DNA from: Microbacteriaceae bacterium
GTDB lineage: Bacteria; Actinomycetota; Actinomycetes; Actinomycetales; Microbacteriaceae
Assembly: GCA_016463265.1 (NCBI GenBank)
Contig: JAEMRP010000020.1
Coordinates: 1-11,824, forward strand
Length of the DNA stretch: 11,824 bases
Direction of reading: 5' to 3'
The notes under the pieces are model-generated. The model had not been told where the DNA came from. It ran no database searches and was given only the letters and a program-made list of their open reading frames with translations. A program made the position numbers and the translations under genes. Of this stretch, positions 1 through 7,544 are shown in pieces. Each line of letters opens with the position of its first letter. Positions within the stretch are counted from its first letter, which is position 1.

Positions 1-34
1 ACACAAGTCTTTAGTCTGCCAGAAAAACCCTGAG

Positions 35-160
35 TTAGCCAATCACGATCGGCGCAAAGACCGGCAGTACCGCGCGAATGACAACGAAAGCGCTGGACCA
101 CGCGAGGACGGTTCCGATTATGGCTAAGAGAACCTTAAGCGGAATTCGGTCGGTGCTCAC
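35..160 (-). pseudogene. Truncated EamA/DMT-family transporter N-terminus, interrupted by in-frame TAA
   Basis: A GTG at 158-160 overlaps the ffh TGA stop (GTGA) and opens a 41-codon frame. It encodes a short polar start, then a hydrophobic helix (about residues 8-28) ending in 'LAWSSAFVVIRAVL' and 'PVFAPIVIG'. The W-x-S-A-F-x-x-I-R pattern is typical of the first membrane helix of EamA (drug/metabolite transporter) proteins, which normally have about 10 helices and 280-320 residues. After the TAA at 35-37 the same frame continues as 'LRVFLAD', which resembles the start of the family's second helix (L-R-F-L-L-A). It then meets a second TAA at 11-13. The damage therefore looks like point nonsense mutations, not a frameshift. 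TAA ends four other genes here, so it is not recoded. No good ribosome binding site is seen, so any translation would be coupled to ffh. It could instead be a real one-helix peptide or a sequence error. The gene would extend beyond the window. Confidence 0.5.
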
Positions 161-1704
161 AGACCGCCGCGCTCAAGAAGGCGACGCATGGTCTCCATGT
201 CTTTGTCGTTCACCTCGGGAGTCGCTTCAGCACCGAGGCCGAAACTGTTTCCATCGCCGGCAGTAGCAGATTGAATCGCCGCGTTCTCTGCCGCTCGCTT
301 GGCAGGGTTTCCCGAACGCGAACTCTTCTTCGCGGTAATCGCCTTCCCCTTGGGACGAGGCCCTGGGACCGGTCCCATTCCGGGAATGTTCGGGGTGCCA
401 CCCTTGGCGACGGTCTTCATCATCTTGGCGGCGGATTCGAATCGGATAACGAGTTGGTTCACGTCAGTAACCGTCATCCCCGAACCCTTCGCGATGCGAA
501 GTCGGCGCGAACCGTTGAGCACCTTGGGGTTCTCGCGCTCCGCGGGCGTCATCGAGCGAATGATGGCTTCCGTGCGGTCAATGTCCTTCTCGTCGAAGTT
601 GTCGATCTGTTCGCGCATTTTGCCCGCTCCCGGCATCATGCCGAGGAGTCCCTTCATCGACCCCATCTTGCGAACCTGTTGTAACTGTTCAAGGAAGTCC
701 TGGAGGGTGAACGTATTCGACTGAATCTTTTCCGCGACCTTGTTCGCGTCGCCTTCGTCGAAGTTCTTTTGCGCCTGTTCGATGAGCGTGAGGATGTCAC
801 CGAGGTCGAGAATTCGACTCGCCATTCGGTCGGGGTAAAAGGGCTCCAGTGCGTCGAGGCTTTCACCGGTCGAGGCGAAAACAATCGGCCGATCCGTCAA
901 ACCGCGAACCGACAGTGCCGCGCCTCCTCGAGCGTCACCGTCGAGCTTGGTTAGGACGACCCCCGTGAAGTCGACGCCGTCCTGGAAGGCCTTGGCGGTG
1001 TTGACGGCGTCCTGACCGATCATCGCGTCGAGGACAAACAGGACCTCGTCGGGGTCGGTTGCGTCACGAACCGCTCGGGCTTCGCGCATGAGGTCCTCGT
1101 CGACGCCGAGTCGTCCCGCGGTGTCGATGATGACGGTGTCGTAAAGCTTTTGCTTCGCAAACTTCACGCCGTTCTTGGCGACCGAGACGGGGTTCCCCTT
1201 GCCGTTTCCCGGCTCGGGGGCGAAAATCTGAACGCCGGCCTGTTCCGCGACAACCGTCAATTGCGTCACCGCGTTGGGGCGTTGGAGGTCACACGCGACA
1301 AGCACGGGGGTGTGCCCCTGTGACTTGAGGTACTTAGCGAGTTTGCCCGCAAACGTCGTCTTACCCGAACCCTGAAGACCGGCCAGCATGATGACAGTCG
1401 GAGGGGACTTGGCGAAGGTCAGTTGTGACTGAGCACCACCCAGGATTTCGACGAGTTCCTCGTTAACAATCTGAACGACCTGTTGTGCCGGATTGAGCGC
1501 TTTGTTGACATCGTCTGACAACGCACGATCGCGAATCTTGCCCGTAAATGATTTGACAACCTCGAGCGAAACGTCGGCATCGAGAAGTGCTCGGCGGATC
1601 TCGCGGACGGTTCCGTCGACGTCTGCAGCGCTGAGTTTTCCCTTTGTTCGGAGGCTCGACAGCGCCGAGGTCAGTTTCTCGGAGAGGGTTCCAAAGACGG
1701 CCAT
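157..1704 (-). CDS. ffh: Signal recognition particle GTPase Ffh (SRP54)
   Basis: Ffh binds SRP RNA and signal peptides of nascent membrane or secreted proteins, and docks with FtsY at the membrane in a GTP-dependent complex. The 515-residue product has the N-terminal helical bundle (about 1-95). The G domain follows, with P-loop GLQGSGKT at 109-116, DTAGR at 194-198 and TKLDGD at 252-257 followed by ARGG. The methionine-rich M domain (about 325-440) contains 'MGSMKGLLGMMPG' and the RNA-binding 'SRRLRIAKGSG' at 399-409. A tail of about 70 residues, first basic then acidic, extends past the M domain; its length is somewhat above average but such tails vary. The ATG start is preceded by GGAGG with a spacer of about 4 nt. 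The gene lies 12 bp after the carbonic-anhydrase-like gene, and its TGA overlaps the GTG of the transporter remnant. Its partner ftsY is two genes upstream. The SRP RNA gene is not in the window. Confidence 0.98.
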   Translation of the reverse strand: MAVFGTLSEKLTSALSSLRTKGKLSAADVDGTVREIRRALLDADVSLEVVKSFTGKIRDRALSDDVNKALNPAQQVVQIVNEELVEILGGAQSQLTFAKSPPTVIMLAGLQGSGKTTFAGKLAKYLKSQGHTPVLVACDLQRPNAVTQLTVVAEQAGVQIFAPEPGNGKGNPVSVAKNGVKFAKQKLYDTVIIDTAGRLGVDEDLMREARAVRDATDPDEVLFVLDAMIGQDAVNTAKAFQDGVDFTGVVLTKLDGDARGGAALSVRGLTDRPIVFASTGESLDALEPFYPDRMASRILDLGDILTLIEQAQKNFDEGDANKVAEKIQSNTFTLQDFLEQLQQVRKMGSMKGLLGMMPGAGKMREQIDNFDEKDIDRTEAIIRSMTPAERENPKVLNGSRRLRIAKGSGMTVTDVNQLVIRFESAAKMMKTVAKGGTPNIPGMGPVPGPRPKGKAITAKKSSRSGNPAKRAAENAAIQSATAGDGNSFGLGAEATPEVNDKDMETMRRLLERGGL

Positions 1705-1706
1705 AA

Positions 1707-1713
1707 CCCCTCC
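1707..1713 (-). promoter_or_regulatory. Shine-Dalgarno sequence of ffh
   Basis: On the minus strand GGAGGGG precedes TT and the ffh ATG. It is one of only two clear Shine-Dalgarno sequences in the window, the other being rpmF. GGAGG stands 4 nt from the ATG, which is a little short. A TAGTCT hexamer lies just upstream at 1714-1719, overlapping the stop codon of the preceding gene. It sits 9 nt from the ATG, not the 6-7 nt seen at other genes. Confidence 0.7.
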
Positions 1714-1716
1714 AGA

Positions 1717-2226
1717 CTAGTCTTCGAGCGAGTGCTGGAGACTGAGTTCGCGGTAGTGGCGACCGTTGTAACGGATATCCTCAACCTCGGCATCGGTCAG
1801 TTCGCGACGAACTTTGCCGGGGACTCCGGCCACGAGCGAGCGAGGCGGAATCACCGTACCCTCGAGCACAACAGAACCCGCGGCGATCAGCGATTCGTTT
1901 CCGATGATCGCTCCCGACAACACCGTTGCGTTCATTCCGATGAGGCAGTCGTCGCCGATGGTGCAGCCGTGAACCACGGCAGCGTGACCGATCGAAACTC
2001 CACTGCCAATGACCGTCGGTTTGTCGTCGTCACAGTGCACCGCGACGTTGTCTTGGATGTTCGAGCCGTCACCGAGCGAAATCGAATTGACGTCTCCGCG
2101 CAGAACCGCTCCGAAAAACACGGAGGCATTTGAACCGATTGTCACGCGGCCGACGAGCATCGCGCTGGGTGCGATCCATGCGCCATCGGCAACAACTGGC
2201 TCGTGTCCATCGAATGCGCGCTTCAT
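1717..2226 (-). CDS. Gamma-class carbonic anhydrase family protein (left-handed beta-helix, YrdA/CamH-like)
   Basis: The 169-residue protein is built from hexapeptide repeats ('VTIGSN', 'ISLGDGSNI', 'PTVIGSGVSIG', 'CTIGDDCLIGMNATVLSGAIIG'). These fold into a left-handed beta-helix that trimerises and binds metal between subunits. The three metal-ligand histidines are visible: H64 (VHCD), H81 (SIGHAA) and H86 (VHGC). R43 and D45 (RGD) and Q58-D59-N60 match other conserved positions of the family. It ends in a C-terminal helix. Proteins of this group either interconvert CO2 and bicarbonate or have unproven activity, so carbonic anhydrase function is inferred. The ATG start gives the usual family length. 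GAGGG lies only 1 nt from the ATG, too close for a normal ribosome binding site. The gene sits 18 bp after ftsY and 12 bp before ffh, between the two SRP GTPases, with no functional link that I know of. Confidence 0.9.
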   Translation of the reverse strand: MKRAFDGHEPVVADGAWIAPSAMLVGRVTIGSNASVFFGAVLRGDVNSISLGDGSNIQDNVAVHCDDDKPTVIGSGVSIGHAAVVHGCTIGDDCLIGMNATVLSGAIIGNESLIAAGSVVLEGTVIPPRSLVAGVPGKVRRELTDAEVEDIRYNGRHYRELSLQHSLED

Positions 2227-2233
2227 GCCCTCA

Positions 2234-2239
2234 AGAGTA
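2234..2239 (-). promoter_or_regulatory. Possible -10 element for the gamma carbonic anhydrase gene
   Basis: TACTCT fits TANNNT and lies in the 18-bp gap after ftsY, 7 nt before the ATG (the intervening sequence is TGAGGGC). Transcription would start at or within a base or so of the start codon. No -35 element is recognisable at 15-18 bp; that region is inside ftsY coding sequence. On its own this is weak. It gains weight from the same layout at neighbouring genes. Confidence 0.25.
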
Positions 2240-2244
2240 TGCGG

Positions 2245-3120
2245 TTACTCGAGCAACTGGCGGACAAACACGTGCGGTGTGAATCCCGTCAGGTCATCGA
2301 TTCCCTCACCCTGCCCGACCAATTTGACCGGAATGCCGGTTAGTTCCTGAACCGCAAAGACGAAGCCGCCGCGTGCGCTTCCGTCGAGTTTCGTGAGAAC
2401 CAGACCCGTGACTCCGGCTTGTTTGAGAAACGCTTCTGCCTGATTGAGTCCGTTCTGGCCCGTCGTCGCATCAAGAACCAGAAGCACCTCGGAAATCGGA
2501 ACGTTCTTCTCGACCACGCGTTTGATCTTGGCGAGTTCGTCCATCAACCCAGACTTGTTGTGTAGTCGACCGGCGGTGTCGATGATGACAATCTCGTGAC
2601 CGTCGGCGACAGCGCGTTCAACCGTCTGAAAGGCGACAGCGGCGGGGTCTTGACCGTCCTGTCGCGGTTTGACGATGTCGACACCGGCGCGCTCGGCCCA
2701 GGTGGCTAGTTGCTCGACGGCCGCGGCGCGAAACGTGTCCGCAGCCCCTACGAGGACGCGCTTGCCGCGCGTGGCGATGAACTTTGCTAATTTGCCGATT
2801 GTCGTGGTCTTGCCGACACCGTTGACGCCAACCACGAGCACGACGGCGGGGATCCCGGGCTCGGAAGCCAACGACAGCGTCGGATCGAATGCCGCGAGGC
2901 GTTCTTCGAGGACTTCGCCGAGGATGCGACGAAGGTCATTGGTGTCGAGGGTCGCAGACACGTCCGCGATCGCGTGGACAGCCCCAATGACCTCGTCAGT
3001 CACACGCGGGCCGAAATCGGCCTGGAGTAACGTGTCCTCGAGGTTTTCCCAGTCCTCGGGCTCGACCTGACGCACCCCCGCAAAGAGGTTCGTGAACGCC
3101 TTGGATAAGGACCACGCCAT
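2245..3120 (-). CDS. ftsY: Signal recognition particle receptor FtsY
   Basis: FtsY is the membrane-associated SRP receptor. It forms a GTPase heterodimer with Ffh and hands ribosome-nascent-chain complexes to the Sec translocon. The 291-residue product has a helical N domain (about 20-85) and a G domain with GVNGVGKT at 98-105, AADTFRAAA at 126-134, DTAGR at 181-185 and TKLDGSARGG at 243-252. It ends with GQGEGIDDLTGF, the usual family ending. The long acidic A domain of E. coli FtsY is absent. Instead the N-terminus 'LSKAFTNLFAGV' is an amphipathic helix of the kind that attaches short FtsY proteins to the membrane. The start ATG lies 9 bp after the smc stop and lacks a Shine-Dalgarno sequence. 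A TAGGCT hexamer, which contains the smc TAG stop, lies 6 nt before it. Confidence 0.97.
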   Translation of the reverse strand: MAWSLSKAFTNLFAGVRQVEPEDWENLEDTLLQADFGPRVTDEVIGAVHAIADVSATLDTNDLRRILGEVLEERLAAFDPTLSLASEPGIPAVVLVVGVNGVGKTTTIGKLAKFIATRGKRVLVGAADTFRAAAVEQLATWAERAGVDIVKPRQDGQDPAAVAFQTVERAVADGHEIVIIDTAGRLHNKSGLMDELAKIKRVVEKNVPISEVLLVLDATTGQNGLNQAEAFLKQAGVTGLVLTKLDGSARGGFVFAVQELTGIPVKLVGQGEGIDDLTGFTPHVFVRQLLE

Positions 3121-3126
3121 GTGCCG

Positions 3127-3132
3127 AGCCTA
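3127..3132 (-). promoter_or_regulatory. Possible leaderless-type -10 element for ftsY
   Basis: TAGGCT fits TANNNT and ends 6 nt (CGGCAC) before the ftsY ATG. Its first three bases are the smc stop codon, so part of the match is constrained by that. No convincing -35 hexamer is found at 15-18 bp. Its spacing is the same as at recG, coaD, yceD and smc. Confidence 0.3.
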
Positions 3133-6100
3133 CGCTTCGACCTTCGATGCGATGCGTTGCCCGACGACGGCACTGACCCCGTCGTCCCGCATTGATACGC
3201 CGTAGAGCGCGTCGGCGATTTCCATCGTGCGTTTCTGGTGAGTGATGATGATCAACTGCGACGAGGTGCGAAGTTGTTCAAAGATGCTGAGAAGTCGGCC
3301 GAGGTTGGCGTCATCGAGGGCGGCCTCAACCTCGTCGAGGATGTAGAACGGAGACGGACGCGCCGTGAAGATGGCGACGAGTAGGGCCGCCGCAGCGAGC
3401 GAGCGCTCACCGCCCGACAACAGCGACAGGCGCTCGATCTTCTTTCCGGCCGGCTTGACGCTGACCTCGATTCCGGTGGTCAATGGCGAGTCCGGGTCGG
3501 TGAGAGTGAGGTGACCCGTTCCACCGGGGAATAGGACGGGCAAAATCGCGTCGAACGCAGCTTTCGTGTCGCGGAAGGCGTCGATGAAAATCGATTGCAT
3601 GCGGTCGTCGACTTCGTCGATGATCTGCATCAGATCGAGTCGTGTCTTCTCGAGGTCGACCAACTGTTCGGTGAGGAATTGGTGGCGCTGTTCGAGCGCC
3701 GCGAATTCTTCTAGTGCAAGCGGGTTCACTCGGCCGAGTTGATCCATCGACTTTTCGGCGATCTTCAAGCGGGCTTCTTGTTCGACTCGCACAAACGGGA
3801 CCGGATCGCCCTCCGACACTGGAACGAGAGTGTCGGGGCCGTATTCGTCGACGAGGACCTGTTCGGTGAACGCCATGTCGTCGGCAGCCCTCTCGAGGAG
3901 GTTGCCGAGGTGAAGTTTCTTTTCGTAGATCTGCATCTCGAGCCCGTGAACTCCGTCGGTTACCGCGCTCAGGCGCGTTCGCAGGTCAGTCTCGCGGGTA
4001 CGAAGGTCGGTGAGTTCGCCGGAGCTCGCAGCGCGAGCGCGTTCGGCCTCGGCGAGTTTGACCTGGGCCTCCGAGACGCTCGCATCGAGGGCGACGAGGA
4101 TCGGCGGGATATCGCTCGAGATTCGCTCGGCGTTCTCGAGTTGGACCCGGCGGTGGACGCGCTGTGCAGCCCGCTCCGCAGCCGCCGTGCGGTCGGCTTC
4201 GAGGGTGCGGGCCATCTCTTCCGCTCGATCGCGTTCCGACCGAACACGTTCGCGGACCGTTTCCATGTCGATGCGAACCTGGAGTTCCGCCGCACGGACC
4301 GCCTCGAGCGCGAGGACGGCGTTGTCACGCGAGGATGCGTCGAGCGTCGGGCGCGGTGCTGCGATAAACGCCTCGAGCGCGCGAACCGCGTCACCGAGGT
4401 GAGCGTCGGCCTCGTCGACGGCGGTCGTCGCCTTGTCGAGGGCCGAACTGATGCGCTCGATTTCCGAGCCGGCGGCTTCCGCTTGGGCGCGAAGCCTCGA
4501 TTTCTCTGAGACGATTTCGGCGTTTCGCGCGTCGGCTGAGCGCAAGTCGGCCAGTGCCGTCGCGGCAATCGTCTTGGCCGACTGCAGGTCGTCGCGAAGC
4601 GTGTCGAGCGCGTTGCGACGACGTTCGATCTCGGTCGAGACGGTCCCGAGCGTTGCCTTCGCCTCGTCACGTTCACCCGCGAGTTCGATTCGCGAACGCT
4701 GGGCGCCGTGACCACCGCGCAACACGAATCGGGTCAACATTTCACCCGCGCGCGTCACCAGCACCGCGGAATCGGCGATTCCCGCGGAAACAATCGCCGG
4801 CCACGCCGCTCGAGCCGCATCCAGGTCCTCGGCAACGTACGTGTGCGACAAAATCCCGAGGATACCGGCCGGGCCGGCTACGAGTTCGGACGCCGATTGC
4901 ACCCCCGCCACCGCGATGATGCGTGGGTCCGGGCCGTCCGTTTTCGCGAGCACAACTTCAACTCGACCCGCATCGGTTGCGGTCGCGTGGGCGAGTGCGT
5001 CGATGGCACTGTCCCGCGTGTCGGCCAGAATCGCGTCGGCAAGACCACCCAGGGCGGCGGTAATCGCCGCCTCGAAACCGGGAGTCACCGTGATGTTGTC
5101 GGCGACGAGCCCACGGATTCCGCGACGACCCGTGACCGAATCGCGTCCGTCCTTCGATTCCAACGCCGACGACAGAGCAGAGACACGAGCGGCGAGAGCA
5201 TCGCGCTCGCGCTCGAGAGTGTGCAGTGTTTCCCGATCGGCGTCGACCGTCGATTGCAATTCGAGAACCCGCGCATCGGCCGTCGTGACCGCGGTTTCGA
5301 GTTCCGTGTTCGTTCCACCAGGAGAGTCGTCGATTTCCGACAGCGCTGACTCGGCCTCGGTCTGACGCATCGCGGCAGCCTCGCGGGCGCTCTCGCTCCG
5401 CAAAAGTTCGCCCTGCGCGCTAGCCACACGGGAACGTGCGAGGTCGACGCGACCCTCGAGCGACGCTCGGTCGAGTTCGTGTTGAGTGATGAGCACTCCC
5501 TGCTCGGCAATCTCGTGGTCGATGGCATCGAGGTTCGCGGCGGCTGTTGCGGTCGCGGCGGCCGCGGCTCCGACCTTGGCTTCCATGCCCGTCACCTGCA
5601 ACTCGAGTGCGGCGACCTCAACCCGTGCGGCCTCGACCATCTCGTCCGAAATCGCAAGGTTGGGGGTCGACTCGGCAATGTCCTGCGACAACAGTGTGAT
5701 GCGGTCTCGAATGATCTGGCTGAGGTTTCGGAAACGTTCTCGCACCTGCTCGAGTTCAAACGAAACGCGGCGGTGGCCATCGACGGCATCCGACGTTAAA
5801 TCTTTTTCGAGGGTTCGAATCCGAAGTGACACCTGGTCAAGTTGGTCGGCGACAGCGATTCGTTCGGTTTGACGTTCCGTCTCGGTCTGTTGGTGATCGT
5901 TGAGGTCGCGGCGCAACGACACGACGTCGTCGGCAAGAATTCGCGCACGGGCGTCTCGAACGACGGCCGCGATGTTCTGGGCCTCGCGAGCGACTTCGGC
6001 CTGTTGCCCGAGCGGTTTGAGCTGGCGGCGAATTTCCCCCGAAAGGTCAGTGAGACGCGTGAGGTTCGCCTGCATCGCGTCGAGTTTGCGGACCGTCTTT

Positions 6101-6624
6101 TCCTTACGGCGACGGTGCTTGAGGATTCCGGCGGCCTCTTCGATGAAACCGCGACGGTCCTCGGGGGTCGCTGACAAGACGGTATCGAGTCGACCCTGAC
6201 CCACGATGACGTGCATCTCACGACCCAGCCCCGAATCGGACAACAGTTCCTGGACATCGAGAAGCCGGCAGGACTCGCCGTTGATTGCGTATTCCGACTG
6301 ACCGTTGCGAAACAGGATTCGCGAGATCGTCACTTCGGTGTACTCGATCGGCAGTGCGCCGTCCGAGTTGTCGATGGTCAGCGTGACTTCGGCGCGACCG
6401 AGCGGGCCGCGGGTGGACGTTCCCGCAAAGATGACATCGTCCATTTTGCCGCCGCGAAGAGTCTTGGCGCCCTGCTCGCCCATGACCCACGCGAGTCCGT
6501 CAACGACGTTCGACTTCCCCGACCCGTTCGGGCCGACGACAGCGGTGACCCCTGGTTCGAACTGGAAGGTCGTCGGTTGAGCGAACGACTTGAAGCCCTT
6601 AAGGGTCAGGGACTTCAGATACAT
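3130..6624 (-). CDS. smc: Chromosome segregation ATPase SMC
   Basis: SMC dimers form the condensin-like ring, with ScpA and ScpB (not in this window), that organises and separates replicated chromosomes. With the start chosen here the protein has 1164 residues, normal for bacterial SMC. Walker A GPNGSGKSN is at 31-39. A coiled-coil arm follows from about 165 to 495, then the hinge (about 500-645, from 'RGIRGLVADN' to 'VLRGGHGAQRSRIE'), then the returning coiled coil. The C-terminal head carries the signature LSGGE at about 1069 and Walker B 'YILDEVEAALDD' at about 1094. An upstream in-frame ATG at 6720 would add 32 residues but lies inside mutM coding sequence. The start at 6624 gives the family-typical 'MYLKSLTLKGFKSFA'. 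GGAGAG abuts the ATG, too close for a good ribosome binding site. GATAAT lies 6 nt upstream. The arms are rich in Ala and Arg. Confidence 0.97.
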   Translation of the reverse strand: MYLKSLTLKGFKSFAQPTTFQFEPGVTAVVGPNGSGKSNVVDGLAWVMGEQGAKTLRGGKMDDVIFAGTSTRGPLGRAEVTLTIDNSDGALPIEYTEVTISRILFRNGQSEYAINGESCRLLDVQELLSDSGLGREMHVIVGQGRLDTVLSATPEDRRGFIEEAAGILKHRRRKEKTVRKLDAMQANLTRLTDLSGEIRRQLKPLGQQAEVAREAQNIAAVVRDARARILADDVVSLRRDLNDHQQTETERQTERIAVADQLDQVSLRIRTLEKDLTSDAVDGHRRVSFELEQVRERFRNLSQIIRDRITLLSQDIAESTPNLAISDEMVEAARVEVAALELQVTGMEAKVGAAAAATATAAANLDAIDHEIAEQGVLITQHELDRASLEGRVDLARSRVASAQGELLRSESAREAAAMRQTEAESALSEIDDSPGGTNTELETAVTTADARVLELQSTVDADRETLHTLERERDALAARVSALSSALESKDGRDSVTGRRGIRGLVADNITVTPGFEAAITAALGGLADAILADTRDSAIDALAHATATDAGRVEVVLAKTDGPDPRIIAVAGVQSASELVAGPAGILGILSHTYVAEDLDAARAAWPAIVSAGIADSAVLVTRAGEMLTRFVLRGGHGAQRSRIELAGERDEAKATLGTVSTEIERRRNALDTLRDDLQSAKTIAATALADLRSADARNAEIVSEKSRLRAQAEAAGSEIERISSALDKATTAVDEADAHLGDAVRALEAFIAAPRPTLDASSRDNAVLALEAVRAAELQVRIDMETVRERVRSERDRAEEMARTLEADRTAAAERAAQRVHRRVQLENAERISSDIPPILVALDASVSEAQVKLAEAERARAASSGELTDLRTRETDLRTRLSAVTDGVHGLEMQIYEKKLHLGNLLERAADDMAFTEQVLVDEYGPDTLVPVSEGDPVPFVRVEQEARLKIAEKSMDQLGRVNPLALEEFAALEQRHQFLTEQLVDLEKTRLDLMQIIDEVDDRMQSIFIDAFRDTKAAFDAILPVLFPGGTGHLTLTDPDSPLTTGIEVSVKPAGKKIERLSLLSGGERSLAAAALLVAIFTARPSPFYILDEVEAALDDANLGRLLSIFEQLRTSSQLIIITHQKRTMEIADALYGVSMRDDGVSAVVGQRIASKVEA

Positions 6625-6630
6625 CTCTCC

Positions 6631-6636
6631 ATTATC
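6631..6636 (-). promoter_or_regulatory. Probable -10 element for smc
   Basis: GATAAT matches the TATAAT consensus at five of six positions. It lies 6 nt (GGAGAG) before the smc ATG, in the 32-bp gap after mutM. The -35 region is poor: TAGTTT at 17 bp. The spacer contains an 11-bp palindrome at 6638-6648. The layout predicts a leaderless or nearly leaderless smc transcript. Confidence 0.4.
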
Positions 6637-6637
6637 G

Positions 6638-6648
6638 CGAACAGTTCG
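6638..6648. repeat. 11-bp palindrome inside the putative smc promoter
   Basis: CGAACAGTTCG is a perfect odd palindrome (CGAAC, one central base, GTTCG). It falls in the spacer between the putative -10 and -35 of smc. It could be a regulator site or chance. The GAAC/GTTC halves recall SOS boxes, but those have four bases between the halves and this has one. Confidence 0.3.
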
Positions 6649-6656
6649 GCTGAAAA

Positions 6657-7541
6657 CTAACGGCGGATTCGCACTGAGCGCTGACACGACGGGCAAAAGT
6701 GCGACGAGCGGTTCTGCCACGGTTCACGGACGATAAGCGTGTCACATCGCGCACAGGGCTTGCCATCTTGACCGTATGCGTTGAGCGACACGTCGAAGTA
6801 CCCCGATTCACCGTTGACATTGACGTACAGCGCGTCAAACGATGTGCCGCCAGCGTCGAGCGCCGTGGTCATCACCTCACGAACCGCACCGAACAGTCGA
6901 CGGTAATCAACCGGGCGAATTCTGTCAGCGGGTGTCGCATAGTGAATCCGAGCGGCCCACAACGCCTCGTCGGCATAAATGTTTCCGATTCCCGAGACGA
7001 GGCCCTGGTTGAGCATCGCGACCTTCACCCCGGTCGTGCGTTTTCGGAATCGGGCGATGAGCGCGTCGACATCGAGTGCCGGGTCGAGGATGTCTCGGGC
7101 GATGTGCGTGACCGAGGACGGAATACGTGCTGAGTCAGAACCGAGCCCGGCGGGGAATCCTTCCTGTCCGTCAACGAGCGAGTCCAGTGCGAGTGAGCCA
7201 AAAAGGCGCTGGTCGACGAACGCGACCGATGGTTTTCCGTCGAGAACGAGACGTACGCGTTCATGTCGGATGGGCTCACCGTCGACAATGCGGATCTGAC
7301 CGCTCATGCCGAGGTGGATTACGAGAGCGTCGCCGCTGTCCAACGGGCACCAGACGAATTTTCCGCGTCGAACCGCCGACTCAATCCGGGTACCCGTCAA
7401 CGTGGAGGCGAAATGCGCGGCGCTTCCCGGATGGCGCTTGAGTGCGCGGGCGTCGAATACCGTGACGTCGGCCACACGCGCGCCGACGAGATGAGTCAGA
7501 AGTCCCCGGCGAACAACCTCGACCTCGGGAAGTTCTGGCAT
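6657..7541 (-). CDS. mutM: Formamidopyrimidine-DNA glycosylase (8-oxoguanine glycosylase/AP lyase)
   Basis: MutM (Fpg) removes 8-oxoguanine and formamidopyrimidines from DNA and cleaves the abasic site by beta/delta elimination. All family landmarks are present in the 294 residues. The N-terminus is MPELPEVE (the catalytic proline and glutamate after Met removal). K61 (RRGK) is the conserved lysine. 'HLGMSG' at 76-81 and 'QRLFG' at 111-115 supply the residues that fill the DNA gap. The helix-two-turn-helix 'NQGLVSGIGNIYADEALW' spans 178-195. A C-terminal zinc finger has C263, C266, C283 and C286, with R278 (NRSS) contacting DNA. The start is fixed by the catalytic N-terminus. The ATG is 3 bp after the rnc stop, with no Shine-Dalgarno sequence and no -10-like hexamer, so translation is probably coupled to rnc. 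The end is 32 bp before smc. MutM is distinguished from endonuclease VIII by its QRLFG and zinc-finger sequence. Confidence 0.97.
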   Translation of the reverse strand: MPELPEVEVVRRGLLTHLVGARVADVTVFDARALKRHPGSAAHFASTLTGTRIESAVRRGKFVWCPLDSGDALVIHLGMSGQIRIVDGEPIRHERVRLVLDGKPSVAFVDQRLFGSLALDSLVDGQEGFPAGLGSDSARIPSSVTHIARDILDPALDVDALIARFRKRTTGVKVAMLNQGLVSGIGNIYADEALWAARIHYATPADRIRPVDYRRLFGAVREVMTTALDAGGTSFDALYVNVNGESGYFDVSLNAYGQDGKPCARCDTLIVREPWQNRSSHFCPSCQRSVRIRR

Positions 7542-7544
7542 TGG

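Noticed and set aside
38-53. Small stem (GCCGAT/ATTGGC) followed by GGGTTTTTC as a terminator after ffh
   Set aside because: The stem is only six pairs including a wobble, the T-run is about 11 nt away, and it overlaps the transporter frame.
3739-4509. Long open frames on the plus strand opposite smc, and similar ones opposite mutM, rnc and recG (for example 7263-8333 and 9613-10866)
   Set aside because: They are antisense to clearly conserved proteins, are Arg-rich, and have no recognisable motifs. Such frames are expected in GC-rich coding DNA.
6638-6648. LexA/SOS box upstream of smc
   Set aside because: The GAAC and GTTC halves are separated by one base, whereas Gram-positive SOS boxes need four.
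6625-6720. A 32-residue N-terminal extension of SMC from an in-frame ATG at 6720
   Set aside because: It lies wholly in another frame of the mutM 3' end and the gap after it, and does not resemble SMC. The family N-terminus 'MYLKSLTLKGF' begins at 6624.
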